From NCBI RefSeq assembly GCF_025143825.1, contig NZ_CP083560.1, forward strand, positions 1,488,001-1,552,000: DNA of 64,000 nucleotides. The letters run 5' to 3'. A model generated the notes under the pieces. That model had not been told where the DNA came from, did no database searches, and saw nothing but the letters and a program-made list of their open reading frames with translations. Source of the stretch: Sulfitobacter sp. S223. Lineage in GTDB: Bacteria > Pseudomonadota > Alphaproteobacteria > Rhodobacterales > Rhodobacteraceae. This document shows, piece after piece, positions 17,517 to 26,726 of this stretch. A program made the translations under genes and the position numbers. The number at the start of each line of letters is the position of its first letter. The first letter of the stretch is position 1.

Positions 17517-18782
17517 ATGGTTGAACAGATCCCACTTGATTTGCCTGACAACCCCCGTCTTGCTGGTAACATCATCCATTTCGCGCGTGCGCTGAGGCGG
17601 GCGGGGCTTCCTATTGGGCCGGGCCGGATCATTGATGCCATTCAGGCGGTGCAGGTGGCCGGCTTTACCGACAAGCGGGACTTTTTCTATACGCTTCAGG
17701 CCTGTTTCGTAAATCGCCCTGAGCACGCGCGTATTTACGCACAGCTATTTCGTCTCTATTGGCGCGATCCACGGTATCTTGAGCATATGATGGCAGCCAT
17801 GCTGCCAGCCATTCGCGGCGTGCAGGAGGAACGACCAGCTGAAGCGGCCGAGAAACGCGCGGCCGAGGCGCTGCTGGACGGGGCAGAGGCGCCACCGCGC
17901 GATGAACCGGAAGAGCCGCCCGAAGAAGAGACCGTGATAGAGGTGGATGCGTCTTTGACGATGTCGCACACAGAGCGGCTTAAATCCCTGGATTTCGAAT
18001 TGATGAGCCTTGCCGAAGTAGCTGAGGCAAAACGGATGCTGGCGCGACTAAGCCTGCCGATTAAGCCGCTGCCATCGCGCCGCAGTAGCGCCAGCTTTGG
18101 TCAGGGTCGTGTGGATGCGGCACGTTCATTGCGTACGGCCTTGCGGCGGGGCGGCGAGATGGACCGCCTTGCGTTGAAAAAACCAAAAGCGCGCTGGCCC
18201 AATCTGGTGGTGCTTTGCGACATCTCAGGATCGATGAGCCAATATAGCCGTATCATCCTGCACTTTTTGCATGCAGTGGCGAATGAACGCGGGGCGGGCT
18301 GGGCGCAGGTGCATGCCTTTACCTTCGGCACGCAGCTTACAAATATTACCCGCCATTTGCGTACCCGCGATGTGGATGCCGCGCTGAAGGCGGCCGGTGC
18401 ACAGGCGCAGGACTGGGAAGGCGGGACACGGATTGGAAAAAGCATCGAGGCGTTCAACCGCGATTGGTCGCGGCGGGTGTTGGGGCAGGGTGCTGTGGTT
18501 CTTTTGATCACTGACGGGCTGGACCGCGATGATCCGGACGCTCTTGCGCGGCAGATGCAACGACTACATCTTTCTGCGCGACGGGTGATTTGGCTTAATC
18601 CATTGTTGCGCTGGGATGGCTTTGCTCCGAAGGCGGCGGGCATCCGTGCGATGTTGCCCCATGTGGACAGCTTTCGTGCCGGCCACTCCATTGCTTCGCT
18701 TGAAGCGCTGGCTGCTGCCATCTCGAAACCCGATGACATGGGTGAGAAGGCGCGGCTGATGCAGATGATAGGAAACGATTAA
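17517..18782 (+). CDS. VWA-domain protein, CoxE-like partner of MoxR
   Basis: The 421-residue protein has a C-terminal von Willebrand A domain with an intact MIDAS: VVLCDISGSMSQYSR (about 232-246), then a conserved T in EGGTRIGKS and LLITDGLDRDD. The N-terminal 200 residues resemble CoxE/DUF58-type proteins (FARALRRAGLPIGPGRIIDA). The middle (about 100-145) is acidic and proline-rich. It should act with the upstream MoxR ATPase; the pair resembles the MoxR-VWA (RavA-ViaA-like) systems. The gene ends in a terminator hairpin shared with the convergent purL. Confidence 0.9.
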   Translation: MVEQIPLDLPDNPRLAGNIIHFARALRRAGLPIGPGRIIDAIQAVQVAGFTDKRDFFYTLQACFVNRPEHARIYAQLFRLYWRDPRYLEHMMAAMLPAIRGVQEERPAEAAEKRAAEALLDGAEAPPRDEPEEPPEEETVIEVDASLTMSHTERLKSLDFELMSLAEVAEAKRMLARLSLPIKPLPSRRSSASFGQGRVDAARSLRTALRRGGEMDRLALKKPKARWPNLVVLCDISGSMSQYSRIILHFLHAVANERGAGWAQVHAFTFGTQLTNITRHLRTRDVDAALKAAGAQAQDWEGGTRIGKSIEAFNRDWSRRVLGQGAVVLLITDGLDRDDPDALARQMQRLHLSARRVIWLNPLLRWDGFAPKAAGIRAMLPHVDSFRAGHSIASLEALAAAISKPDDMGEKARLMQMIGND

Positions 18783-18812
18783 GGGGGCCGCAGCCCCCTT
18801 GATGTTTTCAAT
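18781..18812 (+). terminator. Terminator between the VWA gene and purL (probably bidirectional)
   Basis: A perfect 8-bp stem AAGGGGGC / GCCCCCTT with a CGCA loop (18781-18800) overlaps the stop codon of the VWA gene and is followed by a weak GATGTTTTC tract. It also lies 18 bp past the purL stop on the other strand, although there is no T-run on that side. Confidence 0.6.
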
Positions 18813-18817
18813 GACGC

Positions 18818-20977
18818 TTAGGCCACAACTTTTTCAAAGCTGTCGGCATAGATACCTGTCAGATCGGCCAGAGGTGCCGATGAGCCGCCAAATGAGAGGG
18901 CATCGCCGCCGAATGTGCCAACGGTTGCCAGCGGCAGACCTGCCTTTTGGGCCGCGGCGATCAAGGCTTTTGCCGCCTCTGGTGTAGCCGCGATCAGGTA
19001 GCGCGCCTGATCTTCACCGAAGAGCGCACCTGTCTCGCTGGTTTCCAACGTCAACCCAAGGCCGGCGTGGTTAGCCATCTCAAACGCGGCGAGGGCAAGG
19101 CCCCCATCGGCCAAATCGGTACACGCGGCGATTGACGCGTGGTTGGCGCGGATGAAGTCGCCGTGCGCTGCTTCTGCTGCCAGATCCACTGGCGGGGCGT
19201 CCCCTTCGAGGCGGTCAAAGGCTTCTGCAAGGAGGGCAGACTGACCCAGATGGCCCTTGGTTTCACCCAGCAGCAACGCCACGTGGCCTGCTTTCACGTC
19301 GAATCCGATGATATCGGTAGACGCTTTGATCAGGCCAACAGCGCCGATTGTTGGCGTCGGCAGGATCGCGGAGCCGTCTGTTTCATTATAAAGCGAGACG
19401 TTGCCGGAGACGATTGGCATATCAAGAGCAGAGACAGCTTCACCGATGCCTTTGATCGCGCCGACAAACTGGCCCATGATCTGCGGCTTTTCCGGGTTGC
19501 CGAAGTTGAGATTGTCGGTGGTCGCCAACGGGGTGGCGCCAACGGCGGTCAGGTTGCGGTAGGCTTCGGCAACGGCCTGTTTGCCCCCTTCAATCGGGTT
19601 CGCTTTGACATAGCGCGGCGTTACATCAGAAGTGAAGGCCAATGACTTGTCCGTACCGTGGACGCGGACGATGCCAGCGCCCCAACCGGGTGTGCGGGCG
19701 CTGTCTGCCATCACCATGGTGTCATATTGTTCGTACACCCATGCTTTGCCTGCATAATTGGCCGACCCGATGAGTGCTTTCAGGCCCTCGATGGGATCGA
19801 CTGTCGGCACATTGGTCAATGCGTCCGCTTTAGGTGTCTCGACCCAGGGGCGGTCATACTCGGGGGCTGTGCCTGACAGCGCTTTGAGCGGCAGATCGGC
19901 TTTGATCTCGCCGTTCAGACGGATGAGGAAGCGGTCTTCGGCAATTGTCTCACCTACAATGGCGAAATCGAGGTCCCATTTGTCGAACACGGCTTTGGCT
20001 TCTGCTTCCAGCTCGGGGCGCAGAACCATCAGCATGCGTTCTTGGGATTCAGACAGCATCATCTCATAGGCTGTCATGTTGACTTCGCGTGTCGGGACTT
20101 TTTCCAGATCAAGGATCACGCCAAGGTTGCCCTTGTCGCCCATCTCAACGGCGGAACAGGTCAGACCAGCCGCGCCCATATCCTGAATAGAGATCACGGC
20201 ACCTGTTGCCATCAGCTCTAGAGTGGCTTCCATCAGGCGCTTCTCGGTGAAGGGATCACCGACCTGAACTGTGGGGCGTTTTTCTTCAATGGTGTCATCG
20301 AATTCGGCAGAGGCCATCGTCGCACCACCCACACCGTCACGGCCGGTTTTGGCGCCAAGATAAACGACAGGCATGCCAACACCGGAGGCGGCCGAATAGA
20401 AAATCTTGTCGGCATCGGCGAGACCGGCGGCAAAAGCATTTACCAGACAGTTGCCATTATACGCTTTGTCAAAGCGGACTTCGCCGCCGACGCAAGGCAC
20501 GCCGAAGCAGTTGCCATAGCCGCCCACGCCCGCAACGACACCATGCACCAGCTGTGTTGTTTTGTGGTGGGCTGGCTCACCAAAGCTGAGGCTGTTCATC
20601 GCGGCGATAGGGCGCGCACCCATTGTAAAGACATCGCGCAGAATACCGCCCACACCTGTGGCCGCACCTTGGTAGGGTTCAATGTAGGAAGGGTGATTGT
20701 GGCTTTCCATCTTGAACACGACCGCTTGACCGTCGCCGATGTCCACAACGCCAGCGTTCTCACCGGGGCCGCAGATGACCTGAGGGCCTGTCGTTGGCAA
20801 AGTCCGCAGCCATTTCTTGGATGATTTATAGGAACAATGCTCGTTCCACATGGCCGAGAAAATGCCAAGCTCTGTGAAACTGGGCGTACGACCTATCAGA
20901 TCCAGAATCGTCTGATACTCGCTCTCGCTTAGCCCGTGGGCCGAGATGATATCCTGCGTGATGGCTGGCTCTGACAT
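18818..20977 (-). CDS. purL: Phosphoribosylformylglycinamidine synthase subunit PurL
   Basis: This 719-residue enzyme is the large subunit of the three-part FGAM synthase in purine synthesis. Starting at the ATG at 20975-20977 gives the normal protein [20 protein letters not shown] with GGGGAG 6 nt upstream; an open frame continues further upstream but is not conserved-looking. [19 protein letters not shown] holds the catalytic histidine, [12 protein letters not shown] is a substrate-binding motif, and [18 protein letters not shown] is an ATP-binding glycine-rich loop. Two repeated AIRS-like halves are visible. A strong terminator at 21118 insulates the gene from lysR. Confidence 0.97.
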   Translation of the reverse strand: MSEPAITQDIISAHGLSESEYQTILDLIGRTPSFTELGIFSAMWNEHCSYKSSKKWLRTLPTTGPQVICGPGENAGVVDIGDGQAVVFKMESHNHPSYIEPYQGAATGVGGILRDVFTMGARPIAAMNSLSFGEPAHHKTTQLVHGVVAGVGGYGNCFGVPCVGGEVRFDKAYNGNCLVNAFAAGLADADKIFYSAASGVGMPVVYLGAKTGRDGVGGATMASAEFDDTIEEKRPTVQVGDPFTEKRLMEATLELMATGAVISIQDMGAAGLTCSAVEMGDKGNLGVILDLEKVPTREVNMTAYEMMLSESQERMLMVLRPELEAEAKAVFDKWDLDFAIVGETIAEDRFLIRLNGEIKADLPLKALSGTAPEYDRPWVETPKADALTNVPTVDPIEGLKALIGSANYAGKAWVYEQYDTMVMADSARTPGWGAGIVRVHGTDKSLAFTSDVTPRYVKANPIEGGKQAVAEAYRNLTAVGATPLATTDNLNFGNPEKPQIMGQFVGAIKGIGEAVSALDMPIVSGNVSLYNETDGSAILPTPTIGAVGLIKASTDIIGFDVKAGHVALLLGETKGHLGQSALLAEAFDRLEGDAPPVDLAAEAAHGDFIRANHASIAACTDLADGGLALAAFEMANHAGLGLTLETSETGALFGEDQARYLIAATPEAAKALIAAAQKAGLPLATVGTFGGDALSFGGSSAPLADLTGIYADSFEKVVA

Positions 20978-21117
20978 GGTGCGCTCCCCGAAGGCGATAA
21001 AACTTGGCCTCTCTCTTATGGCAGGAGCGTGCAGGGGGGAAGGGCGATTCAGCCGCTGTAGGCAATCAGAGGTGGGGGAATCCTGCCATGCGATCAAAGA
21101 TTGCCAAAACAGCAGAC

Positions 21118-21146
21118 AAAAAAAGACCGGGCACAAAGGCCCGGCC
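21118..21146 (-). terminator. Strong intrinsic terminator between lysR and purL
   Basis: Read on the minus strand, GGCCGGGC and GCCCGGTC form an 8-bp stem (one G-T pair) around a CTTTGT loop and are followed by seven T residues. It terminates lysR read-through or the candidate small RNA just upstream. Confidence 0.88.
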
Positions 21147-21200
21147 AAGTCCAACAGGGAGGTATAAGGCGAGTCGCGTGTGCGGCTCAATCCTTATACG
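21118..21200 (-). ncRNA. Candidate small RNA (hairpin, CCUCCC linker, terminator)
   Basis: On the minus strand, a 38-nt hairpin (21199-21162) has a perfect 8-bp outer stem GTATAAGG / CCTTATAC. The inner stem is GAGCCGC / GCGACTC with one mismatch. A 15-nt single-stranded linker containing CCTCCCTGTTGG follows, then the intrinsic terminator at 21146-21118. This is the common layout of alphaproteobacterial trans-acting small RNAs, in which a CCUCC stretch can pair with ribosome binding sites. The 5' end is not known: I see no convincing promoter, and the RNA could be processed from the lysR 3' end. It matches no RNA family I can name. Confidence 0.45.
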
Positions 21201-21222
21201 GGTCAATTAAGATGCAGGTTGC

Positions 21223-21244
21223 TCACAATCAAGGCAGATTGTGA
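21223..21244. repeat. Perfect 8-bp inverted repeat, lysR-purL gap
   Basis: TCACAATC and GATTGTGA flank a 6-nt spacer. It lies between the lysR stop and the candidate small RNA. It may be an operator for a dimeric regulator or part of a structured lysR 3' end. Confidence 0.6.
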
Positions 21245-21262
21245 TAACGAAGTGGCATGTCC

Positions 21263-21283
21263 GCTATGCGTTTTGTGCATAGC
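21263..21283. repeat. Perfect 7-bp inverted repeat after lysR
   Basis: GCTATGC and GCATAGC flank a 7-nt A/T-rich loop about 17 bp after the lysR stop codon. It probably forms a 3' end hairpin in the lysR transcript. There is no T-run, so it is not a terminator by itself. Confidence 0.55.
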
Positions 21284-21299
21284 TGGGCCGTAGAAGCGA

Positions 21300-22196
21300 T
21301 TAGCTCTCTTTGAGTTGCTTCCGGTACGAAATGATTTCGTCTTGAACAAAGTCCTTGAATGCTGCCACGCGTTTTGATTGGCGCAGCTCCTCCGGATAGG
21401 CAAGGAAGACAGGAACTTCGGCTGATTCCACCTCTGGCAGAACCCGTACCATGTCGGGGAAATCCTGCACCAGATAGTCTGGCAGTACTCCGATACCAAG
21501 GTGGTTCAGCACGCCCTGTAGCACGCCGAAGTAGTTGTTTACGGTCAAAAGGGACTTCACGTCATGCATCATGAGCTGCTGGATAAGCTGGAGACCTGCA
21601 CCAACCTGATCGCTGCCAATGTTCTGGCAGATCAATCGATAATCTGTGATGTCTTCGATGTTCCCCGGTGTTCCGTTGGCCTTTAGGTAGGCGGGGCTTG
21701 CATACAAACACATGCGCACGGTCATCAGCCGCTTGCGGACAAGATCCGCCTGAGATGGTTCTTTCAGCCGGATTGCGACATCCGCCTCGCGCATGGGCAA
21801 ATCCAGAACGCGCTCTTCCAGCATCAGGTCAACTTTGAGGTCGGGGTATTTGTCGTATAGCTTTGACAAACGTGGTGCGAGCCACAGTGTGCCGAAGCCG
21901 GTGGTGGTGGTTACGCGCAGCTCACCGAATACTTCTTCTTCGCTGTCGCGGATGCGCGCAGATGCGGCATCCAGACGTTTTGACATCGCCCGCGTCGCGT
22001 CAAACAGCAGCTCTCCCTGCTCGGTGAGAATCAGTCCGCGTGCATGACGGTGGAACAGATTCGTGTTAAGCTGCTCCTCAAGTCCGCGCACCTGACGGCT
22101 GACAGCTGATTGCGACAGATTCAATTTGTCGCCGGCATGGGTCAGCGAGCCAGCGTCCGCCACTGCGTGAAAAATCCTTAATTTGTCCCAATCCAT
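21300..22196 (-). CDS. LysR-family transcriptional regulator
   Basis: The product is about 298 residues: an N-terminal winged helix (LRIFHAVADAGSLTHAGDKL, then LSQSAVSRQVRGLEEQLN) and a C-terminal effector domain from about residue 90. The start at 22196 is chosen because AAGGA lies 6 nt before it; the in-frame ATG at 22202 abuts that site directly. The gene is divergent from iorAB, so it is the natural candidate for its regulator. An 8-bp inverted repeat overlaps its ribosome binding site, which hints at autoregulation. Confidence 0.92.
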   Translation of the reverse strand: MDWDKLRIFHAVADAGSLTHAGDKLNLSQSAVSRQVRGLEEQLNTNLFHRHARGLILTEQGELLFDATRAMSKRLDAASARIRDSEEEVFGELRVTTTTGFGTLWLAPRLSKLYDKYPDLKVDLMLEERVLDLPMREADVAIRLKEPSQADLVRKRLMTVRMCLYASPAYLKANGTPGNIEDITDYRLICQNIGSDQVGAGLQLIQQLMMHDVKSLLTVNNYFGVLQGVLNHLGIGVLPDYLVQDFPDMVRVLPEVESAEVPVFLAYPEELRQSKRVAAFKDFVQDEIISYRKQLKES

Positions 22197-22204
22197 CGCC
22201 ATTC

Positions 22205-22232
22205 CTTCCGGTTGATGGCCTCATACCGGAAG
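22205..22232. promoter_or_regulatory. 8-bp inverted repeat over the lysR ribosome binding site
   Basis: CTTCCGGT and ACCGGAAG are separated by 12 nt. Read in the lysR mRNA, the second arm contains GGAAG of the GGAAGGA ribosome binding site. It could be a LysR operator or a hairpin that hides the ribosome binding site. Confidence 0.5.
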
Positions 22233-22295
22233 TTAGCTACCGGACACAGCCTAAACCATAGGGGAAAAAAATTGAAAATGCATTACATGCTATAC

Positions 22296-22314
22296 AGGTC
22301 AGTAAATGTGACCT
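22296..22314. promoter_or_regulatory. Palindromic operator-like site upstream of iorAB
   Basis: AGGTCA and TGACCT form a perfect 6-bp inverted repeat with a 7-nt spacer, in an AT-rich stretch 67-85 bp before the iorAB start and 100 bp before lysR. The position suits control of either divergent gene. The regulator is unknown. Confidence 0.5.
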
Positions 22315-22342
22315 ATTGTGGTTAAAAATTCTGCACGTTGAT

Positions 22343-22359
22343 GCAGGCCATTGGCCTGC
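22343..22359 (+). promoter_or_regulatory. Leader hairpin before iorAB
   Basis: GCAGGCC and GGCCTGC form a perfect 7-bp stem around an ATT loop, ending about 10 bp before the GGGAGGG ribosome binding site of iorAB. It may affect translation or mRNA stability. Confidence 0.4.
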
Positions 22360-22380
22360 GGGGTTCTTGGGAGGGATACC

Positions 22381-25300
22381 ATGACAAAGCAAAAGATTTC
22401 ACTGAACGACCGCTTGGACCTGAGCAAAAGCCCTGTTCTGCTGAACGGAACACAGGCGCTGGTGCGGGCGATGATGATGCAAGCGGCGCGCGACAAAGCG
22501 GCTGGGCTGAATACTGCCGGTCTGGTGACCGGTTACCGCGGATCACCGCTGGGGGCTGTCGATCTTCAGATGAGCCGCGCTGAAAAGCAGCTGACTGAGT
22601 ATAACGTCACTTTCCAGCCCGGACTGAACGAGGATCTGGCCGCGACGGCACTTTGGGGCGCGCAGCAGGCCGAGGTGCGCGGTGAAGGCAAATATGATGG
22701 TGTCTTTGGCCTTTGGTATGGCAAGGGGCCGGGTGTCGATCGCTCCGGTGATGTGATGCGTCATGCCAACATGGCAGGTAGCTCCAAACATGGTGGCGTC
22801 GTGATGGCGATGGGCGACGATCACACCGGCGAATCCTCGACCGTGCTGCATCAGTCCGATTTTGCGATGGTGGATACCTATATGCCGGTGCTGTCTCCGG
22901 CTGGTGTGCAAGAGATACTGGATTACAGCCTCTATGGTTGGGCGTTGTCGCGGTTCGCGGGGGTCTGGGTCGGCCTCAAGACGATGAAGGATACTGTCGA
23001 GGTGACATCGGTTGTCGATGGTGATCCGCATCGTTTGAATTTCGTCGCGCCGGACTTTCCGATGCCCGAGGGTGGTTTGAATATCCGTCTTGTCGATGAC
23101 CGTATTGATCAGGAAAGACGTCTGATCGACCACAAACGCTATGCTGCAGAGGCTTTTGCCCACGCCAACGGGATCGACAAGCGCGTTTGGGGCAAACCCG
23201 GCGCCAAGATTGGTTTTGTGGCTGCGGGCAAAAACTATCTCGATCTGGTGCATGCGATGTCTTTGCTGAACATAGACGCGGAAGAGGCCGAGCGGTTGGG
23301 CATTACGACATATAAGGTCGGCCAGACATGGCCGCTGAACATGCGTGGTTTTCAGGAATGGGCCGACGGGTTGGACCTGATCGTCGTGGTCGAGGAAAAG
23401 CGCAAGCTGATCGAAGTGCAGATCAAAGAAGCGCTCTTTGATACCCGTGATCATGTGCGCGTCTTTGGCGGTACGAAAGCCGGGCAAGAGTTCTTCTCGG
23501 CTGCTTGGGCGCTTGATCCGGTGGATATTGCCGAAAAGCTGGGGAACGTCTTGTGTGACGAAGGGCGCGGCACGGATGGTATTCGTGCAGGTCTTTCTGA
23601 TCTGGCCGAGGCGCGACGCGCAGATAACACCGAAGAGCTTGCCGGTCGTTTGCCCTATTTCTGTTCGGGCTGTCCGCATAATTCTTCTACCAAGGTACCG
23701 GAAGGCAGCCGTGCCTATGCGGGTATTGGCTGTCACTTCATGGTGCAATGGATGGACCGCGAAACCTACGGTTTCACCCATATGGGGGCAGAAGGGGCCA
23801 ACTGGATAGGCGAGGCGCCGTTCTCAAATACGCCGCATGTCTTCCAGAACCTTGGCGACGGGACGTATAACCACTCTGGTGTGCAGGCCATCCGCGCGGC
23901 CATCGCTGCGGGAACCAACATTACTTACAAAATCCTCTATAACGACGCGGTGGCGATGACCGGGGGGCAAGAGAACGAAGGCGATCTGAACGCGCCGCGT
24001 ATCGTGGCCGAGCTGAAGGCCATGGGGATCAAGAACCTTGAAGTGGTCTATGACGAAAAAGAAGACGTGGATTTTACGGCTTTCAAAGGGACACCGACCC
24101 ATGAACGTGCAGAGCTGCAATCGGTTCAGGAACGGCTGGCGAAGGTCGAGGGCGTTAGTGCCATCGTCTATATCCAGACCTGTGCTGCCGAAAAACGCCG
24201 TCGTCGCAAGCGCGGCCTGTTTCCCGACCCTGACAAGCGGATGTTCATCAACACAGACGTCTGTGAAGGATGCGGCGATTGCGGTGTGCAATCCAACTGC
24301 GTCTCCATCGTGCCAGCAGAGACCGAGCTCGGGCGTAAGCGCGCGATTGACCAGTCGTCGTGCAACAAGGATTTCTCCTGCGTCAACGGCTTCTGCCCGT
24401 CCTTTGTGACGCTGGAAGGGGCGAAGATCCGCAAAGATCCGACCACGGAAGTCAAGATCCCTGATCTGCCGCTGCCACAGCTGCCCGGTATCGATGGCAC
24501 CTATAACGTGGTGATCACCGGCGTTGGTGGCACAGGCGTTGTGACGATTGGCGCGGTGCTGGCTCAGGCTGCACAGATTGACGGCAAAGGTGCCGGTATG
24601 ATGGAAATGGCTGGCCTCGCGCAAAAGGGCGGTGCGGTCAACATCCACTGCCGTCTGGCAGAGCGCCCTGAAGACATCAGCGCTATTCGTGTGGCCACGG
24701 GCGAGTGTGATGCGTTGATCGGCGGCGATCTGGTGGTCTCTGCGGGTAATAAGACGCTGGGCCTGACTTCAACCGGTCGCACCGGAGCTGTGGTGAACAG
24801 TCATCAGATTATCACAGGCGAATTCACCCGCGATACCGAATTCCGTATGCCATATGATCGGCTTGAGCTCGCGCTTGAGGCGCGGATCAAAGACAAACTG
24901 TCTATGTTTGATGCATCCGATCTTGCCAAGGCCACACTGGGCGACAGCATCTACTCCAACATGATGATCTTTGGTGGTGCGTGGCAGCGCGGGCTGATCC
25001 CGCTGTCATTGGACGCTGTTCTGGATGCGATCCGCCTTAACGGTGCGGCGGTGGAGCGAAACCTGCGCGCATTTGAGATCGGGCGCTGGGCGGTCTTGTT
25101 TCCTGCTGAAGCCGCCGCTGTGCTGACACCTACCGTGATTTCTTTGCCCAAGACACTGGACGAAAAGATTGCTTTCCGTCGCGATCATCTGATTGCGTAT
25201 CAGGGCCGTGGTTTGGCAAAACGCTATGCTAAAATGCTTGACGGTATCAGTGACAGTGCCGTCCGCGAGGCTGTGGCAGAAGGTTACCACAAGCTTTTGT

Positions 25301-25779
25301 CCTACAAGGACGAATACGAGGTCGCCCGTCTGTTGCTGAGCAGCCGTGAAAAGGCTCAAGCCGAATTTGAGGGCGATTTTAAAATGTCCTTTAACCTTGC
25401 GCCGCCGCTGTTGTCCAAAAAAGGGCCAAATGGTCGCCCGATGAAGCGCGAATTTGGTCCGTGGCTGGAGCGGCCTCTGCGGATGATGGCAAAGATGAAG
25501 CGTCTGCGCGGCACGCCTCTTGATATTTTTGGCTATACCGCCGAGCGAAAGATGGAGCGTGCATTGATCAAGCAATATGAAGCTGACATGCGCACCGTTC
25601 TGCCCAAGCTAGACAAAAACACACACGAAGCGATCGTGGCGCTGGCTGCATTGCCGCTTCAGATTCGTGGGTTTGGTCCGGTCAAGCAAGCCAATGAGGC
25701 CAAAGCAGCAAAACGTCGCGTAGAACTGTTAAGCGTGATCCGCGCGGGCGGTACCCCCTTGGCAAAGGCGGCAGAGTAG
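22381..25779 (+). CDS. iorAB: Indolepyruvate ferredoxin oxidoreductase, fused alpha/beta/gamma form
   Basis: This 1132-residue enzyme decarboxylates aryl- or branched-chain 2-oxoacids to acyl-CoA with transfer of electrons to ferredoxin. The order of parts is as follows. The pyruvate-oxidoreductase N-domain includes TGYRGSPLGAVD. A thiamine-diphosphate domain follows, with CSGCPHNSSTKVPEGSRAYAG and ILYNDAVAMTGGQ. A Cys-rich segment follows (CEGCGDCGVQSNC, about residues 630-642). The gamma domain has GVGGTGVVTIGAVLAQAA, and the C-terminal domain is typical of the long proteobacterial form. The start is set by GGGAGGG 6 nt before the ATG. It is divergent from lysR. Confidence 0.95.
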   Translation: MTKQKISLNDRLDLSKSPVLLNGTQALVRAMMMQAARDKAAGLNTAGLVTGYRGSPLGAVDLQMSRAEKQLTEYNVTFQPGLNEDLAATALWGAQQAEVRGEGKYDGVFGLWYGKGPGVDRSGDVMRHANMAGSSKHGGVVMAMGDDHTGESSTVLHQSDFAMVDTYMPVLSPAGVQEILDYSLYGWALSRFAGVWVGLKTMKDTVEVTSVVDGDPHRLNFVAPDFPMPEGGLNIRLVDDRIDQERRLIDHKRYAAEAFAHANGIDKRVWGKPGAKIGFVAAGKNYLDLVHAMSLLNIDAEEAERLGITTYKVGQTWPLNMRGFQEWADGLDLIVVVEEKRKLIEVQIKEALFDTRDHVRVFGGTKAGQEFFSAAWALDPVDIAEKLGNVLCDEGRGTDGIRAGLSDLAEARRADNTEELAGRLPYFCSGCPHNSSTKVPEGSRAYAGIGCHFMVQWMDRETYGFTHMGAEGANWIGEAPFSNTPHVFQNLGDGTYNHSGVQAIRAAIAAGTNITYKILYNDAVAMTGGQENEGDLNAPRIVAELKAMGIKNLEVVYDEKEDVDFTAFKGTPTHERAELQSVQERLAKVEGVSAIVYIQTCAAEKRRRRKRGLFPDPDKRMFINTDVCEGCGDCGVQSNCVSIVPAETELGRKRAIDQSSCNKDFSCVNGFCPSFVTLEGAKIRKDPTTEVKIPDLPLPQLPGIDGTYNVVITGVGGTGVVTIGAVLAQAAQIDGKGAGMMEMAGLAQKGGAVNIHCRLAERPEDISAIRVATGECDALIGGDLVVSAGNKTLGLTSTGRTGAVVNSHQIITGEFTRDTEFRMPYDRLELALEARIKDKLSMFDASDLAKATLGDSIYSNMMIFGGAWQRGLIPLSLDAVLDAIRLNGAAVERNLRAFEIGRWAVLFPAEAAAVLTPTVISLPKTLDEKIAFRRDHLIAYQGRGLAKRYAKMLDGISDSAVREAVAEGYHKLLSYKDEYEVARLLLSSREKAQAEFEGDFKMSFNLAPPLLSKKGPNGRPMKREFGPWLERPLRMMAKMKRLRGTPLDIFGYTAERKMERALIKQYEADMRTVLPKLDKNTHEAIVALAALPLQIRGFGPVKQANEAKAAKRRVELLSVIRAGGTPLAKAAE

Positions 25780-25831
25780 CGTCATACCGCTGTAACACGA
25801 CAAGGCTAAAGCGGGGAAAAAGGAGCCCGAC

Positions 25832-26719
25832 ATGGGAGCGATCCAATCTCCGCTTACGATCCGTGACCTAAGCTATGCTTGGTCCGCAGAGACCCGTGGC
25901 GGCAAAGCCATGATCCGGCTGATGGAAAACTCTACTGGCCGGATTTCCCTGATCAAACGCGCGCGTGGCTACGAAGACGATCTGGCGCGCGGGGCGAATT
26001 TCTTTGATGTGATGGTCGCGCGTTACGGGCTGACGCTGGATGTGGTGGGCGGCGCGCTGGGCAATGTCCCGCGCGATGGTCCGCTGATTATGATCGCCAA
26101 TCATCCTTACGGTATTCTGGACGGCCTAACGATGGGCCATGTGCTGTCGCGCACTCGGCCGGATTTCAAGATCATGGCCAACTCCGTCTTTTCCCGAGCA
26201 CCGGATTTACAGCAAAACCTGCTGCCCATCAGCTTTGAGCAAACGAAAGAGGCGCTTGCGCTAAACCTTGAGACACGGCGCACTGCGCTGGACTATCTGG
26301 GGCAGGGCGGAGCGATTGGCATCTTTCCCGGTGGCACGGTCAGCACAGCTGCAAAACCGTTTTCACGCCCGATGGACCCCAACTGGCGCAGCTTTACGGC
26401 GCGGATGATCGCAAAGTCCGATGCGACTGTGGTGCCGATCTATTTTGATGGCCACACCAGCCGGATGTTCCAGATTGCAAGCCATATGCATGTCACCCTG
26501 CGCATGGGATTGTTGATCAAGGAATTTAACAAACGCGTCGACACGCCTGTGCGTGTTGTTATCGGAAAACCACTGGGCCGCGATATTTTGGAGCCGATGG
26601 CGGGTGATGCAAAAGCGATGATGGATTTCCTGCGCAAAGCCACGTATGAGCTTGCTCCAGAACCGCCGGAATGTTTCGCGGCGGGATATGATTTTGAGGA
26701 CCGGCATCGCAGCCGGTAA
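25832..26719 (+). CDS. Lysophospholipid acyltransferase family protein
   Basis: The 295-residue product has the PlsC-like acyltransferase core. Motif I reads [11 protein letters not shown] (about residues 88-98), with five rather than the usual four residues between His and Asp. Motif III reads GIFPGGTVS instead of the EGTRS form. These variants match a proteobacterial branch in which glycerolipids or ornithine lipids may be substrates; the exact acceptor is not inferable. AGGAG lies 7 nt before the ATG. The murI gene starts 7 bp after its stop, so they are co-transcribed. Confidence 0.82.
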   Translation: MGAIQSPLTIRDLSYAWSAETRGGKAMIRLMENSTGRISLIKRARGYEDDLARGANFFDVMVARYGLTLDVVGGALGNVPRDGPLIMIANHPYGILDGLTMGHVLSRTRPDFKIMANSVFSRAPDLQQNLLPISFEQTKEALALNLETRRTALDYLGQGGAIGIFPGGTVSTAAKPFSRPMDPNWRSFTARMIAKSDATVVPIYFDGHTSRMFQIASHMHVTLRMGLLIKEFNKRVDTPVRVVIGKPLGRDILEPMAGDAKAMMDFLRKATYELAPEPPECFAAGYDFEDRHRSR

Positions 26720-26726
26720 GGCGCGC

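Noticed and set aside
18818..21190. Longer PurL protein with 71 extra N-terminal residues
   Set aside because: The extension precedes a good ribosome binding site and overlaps a region with terminator and hairpins; PurL normally starts at the chosen ATG.
22543..23781. 412-codon open frame antisense to iorAB
   Set aside because: It is opposite a conserved enzyme domain; no ribosome binding site or motif.
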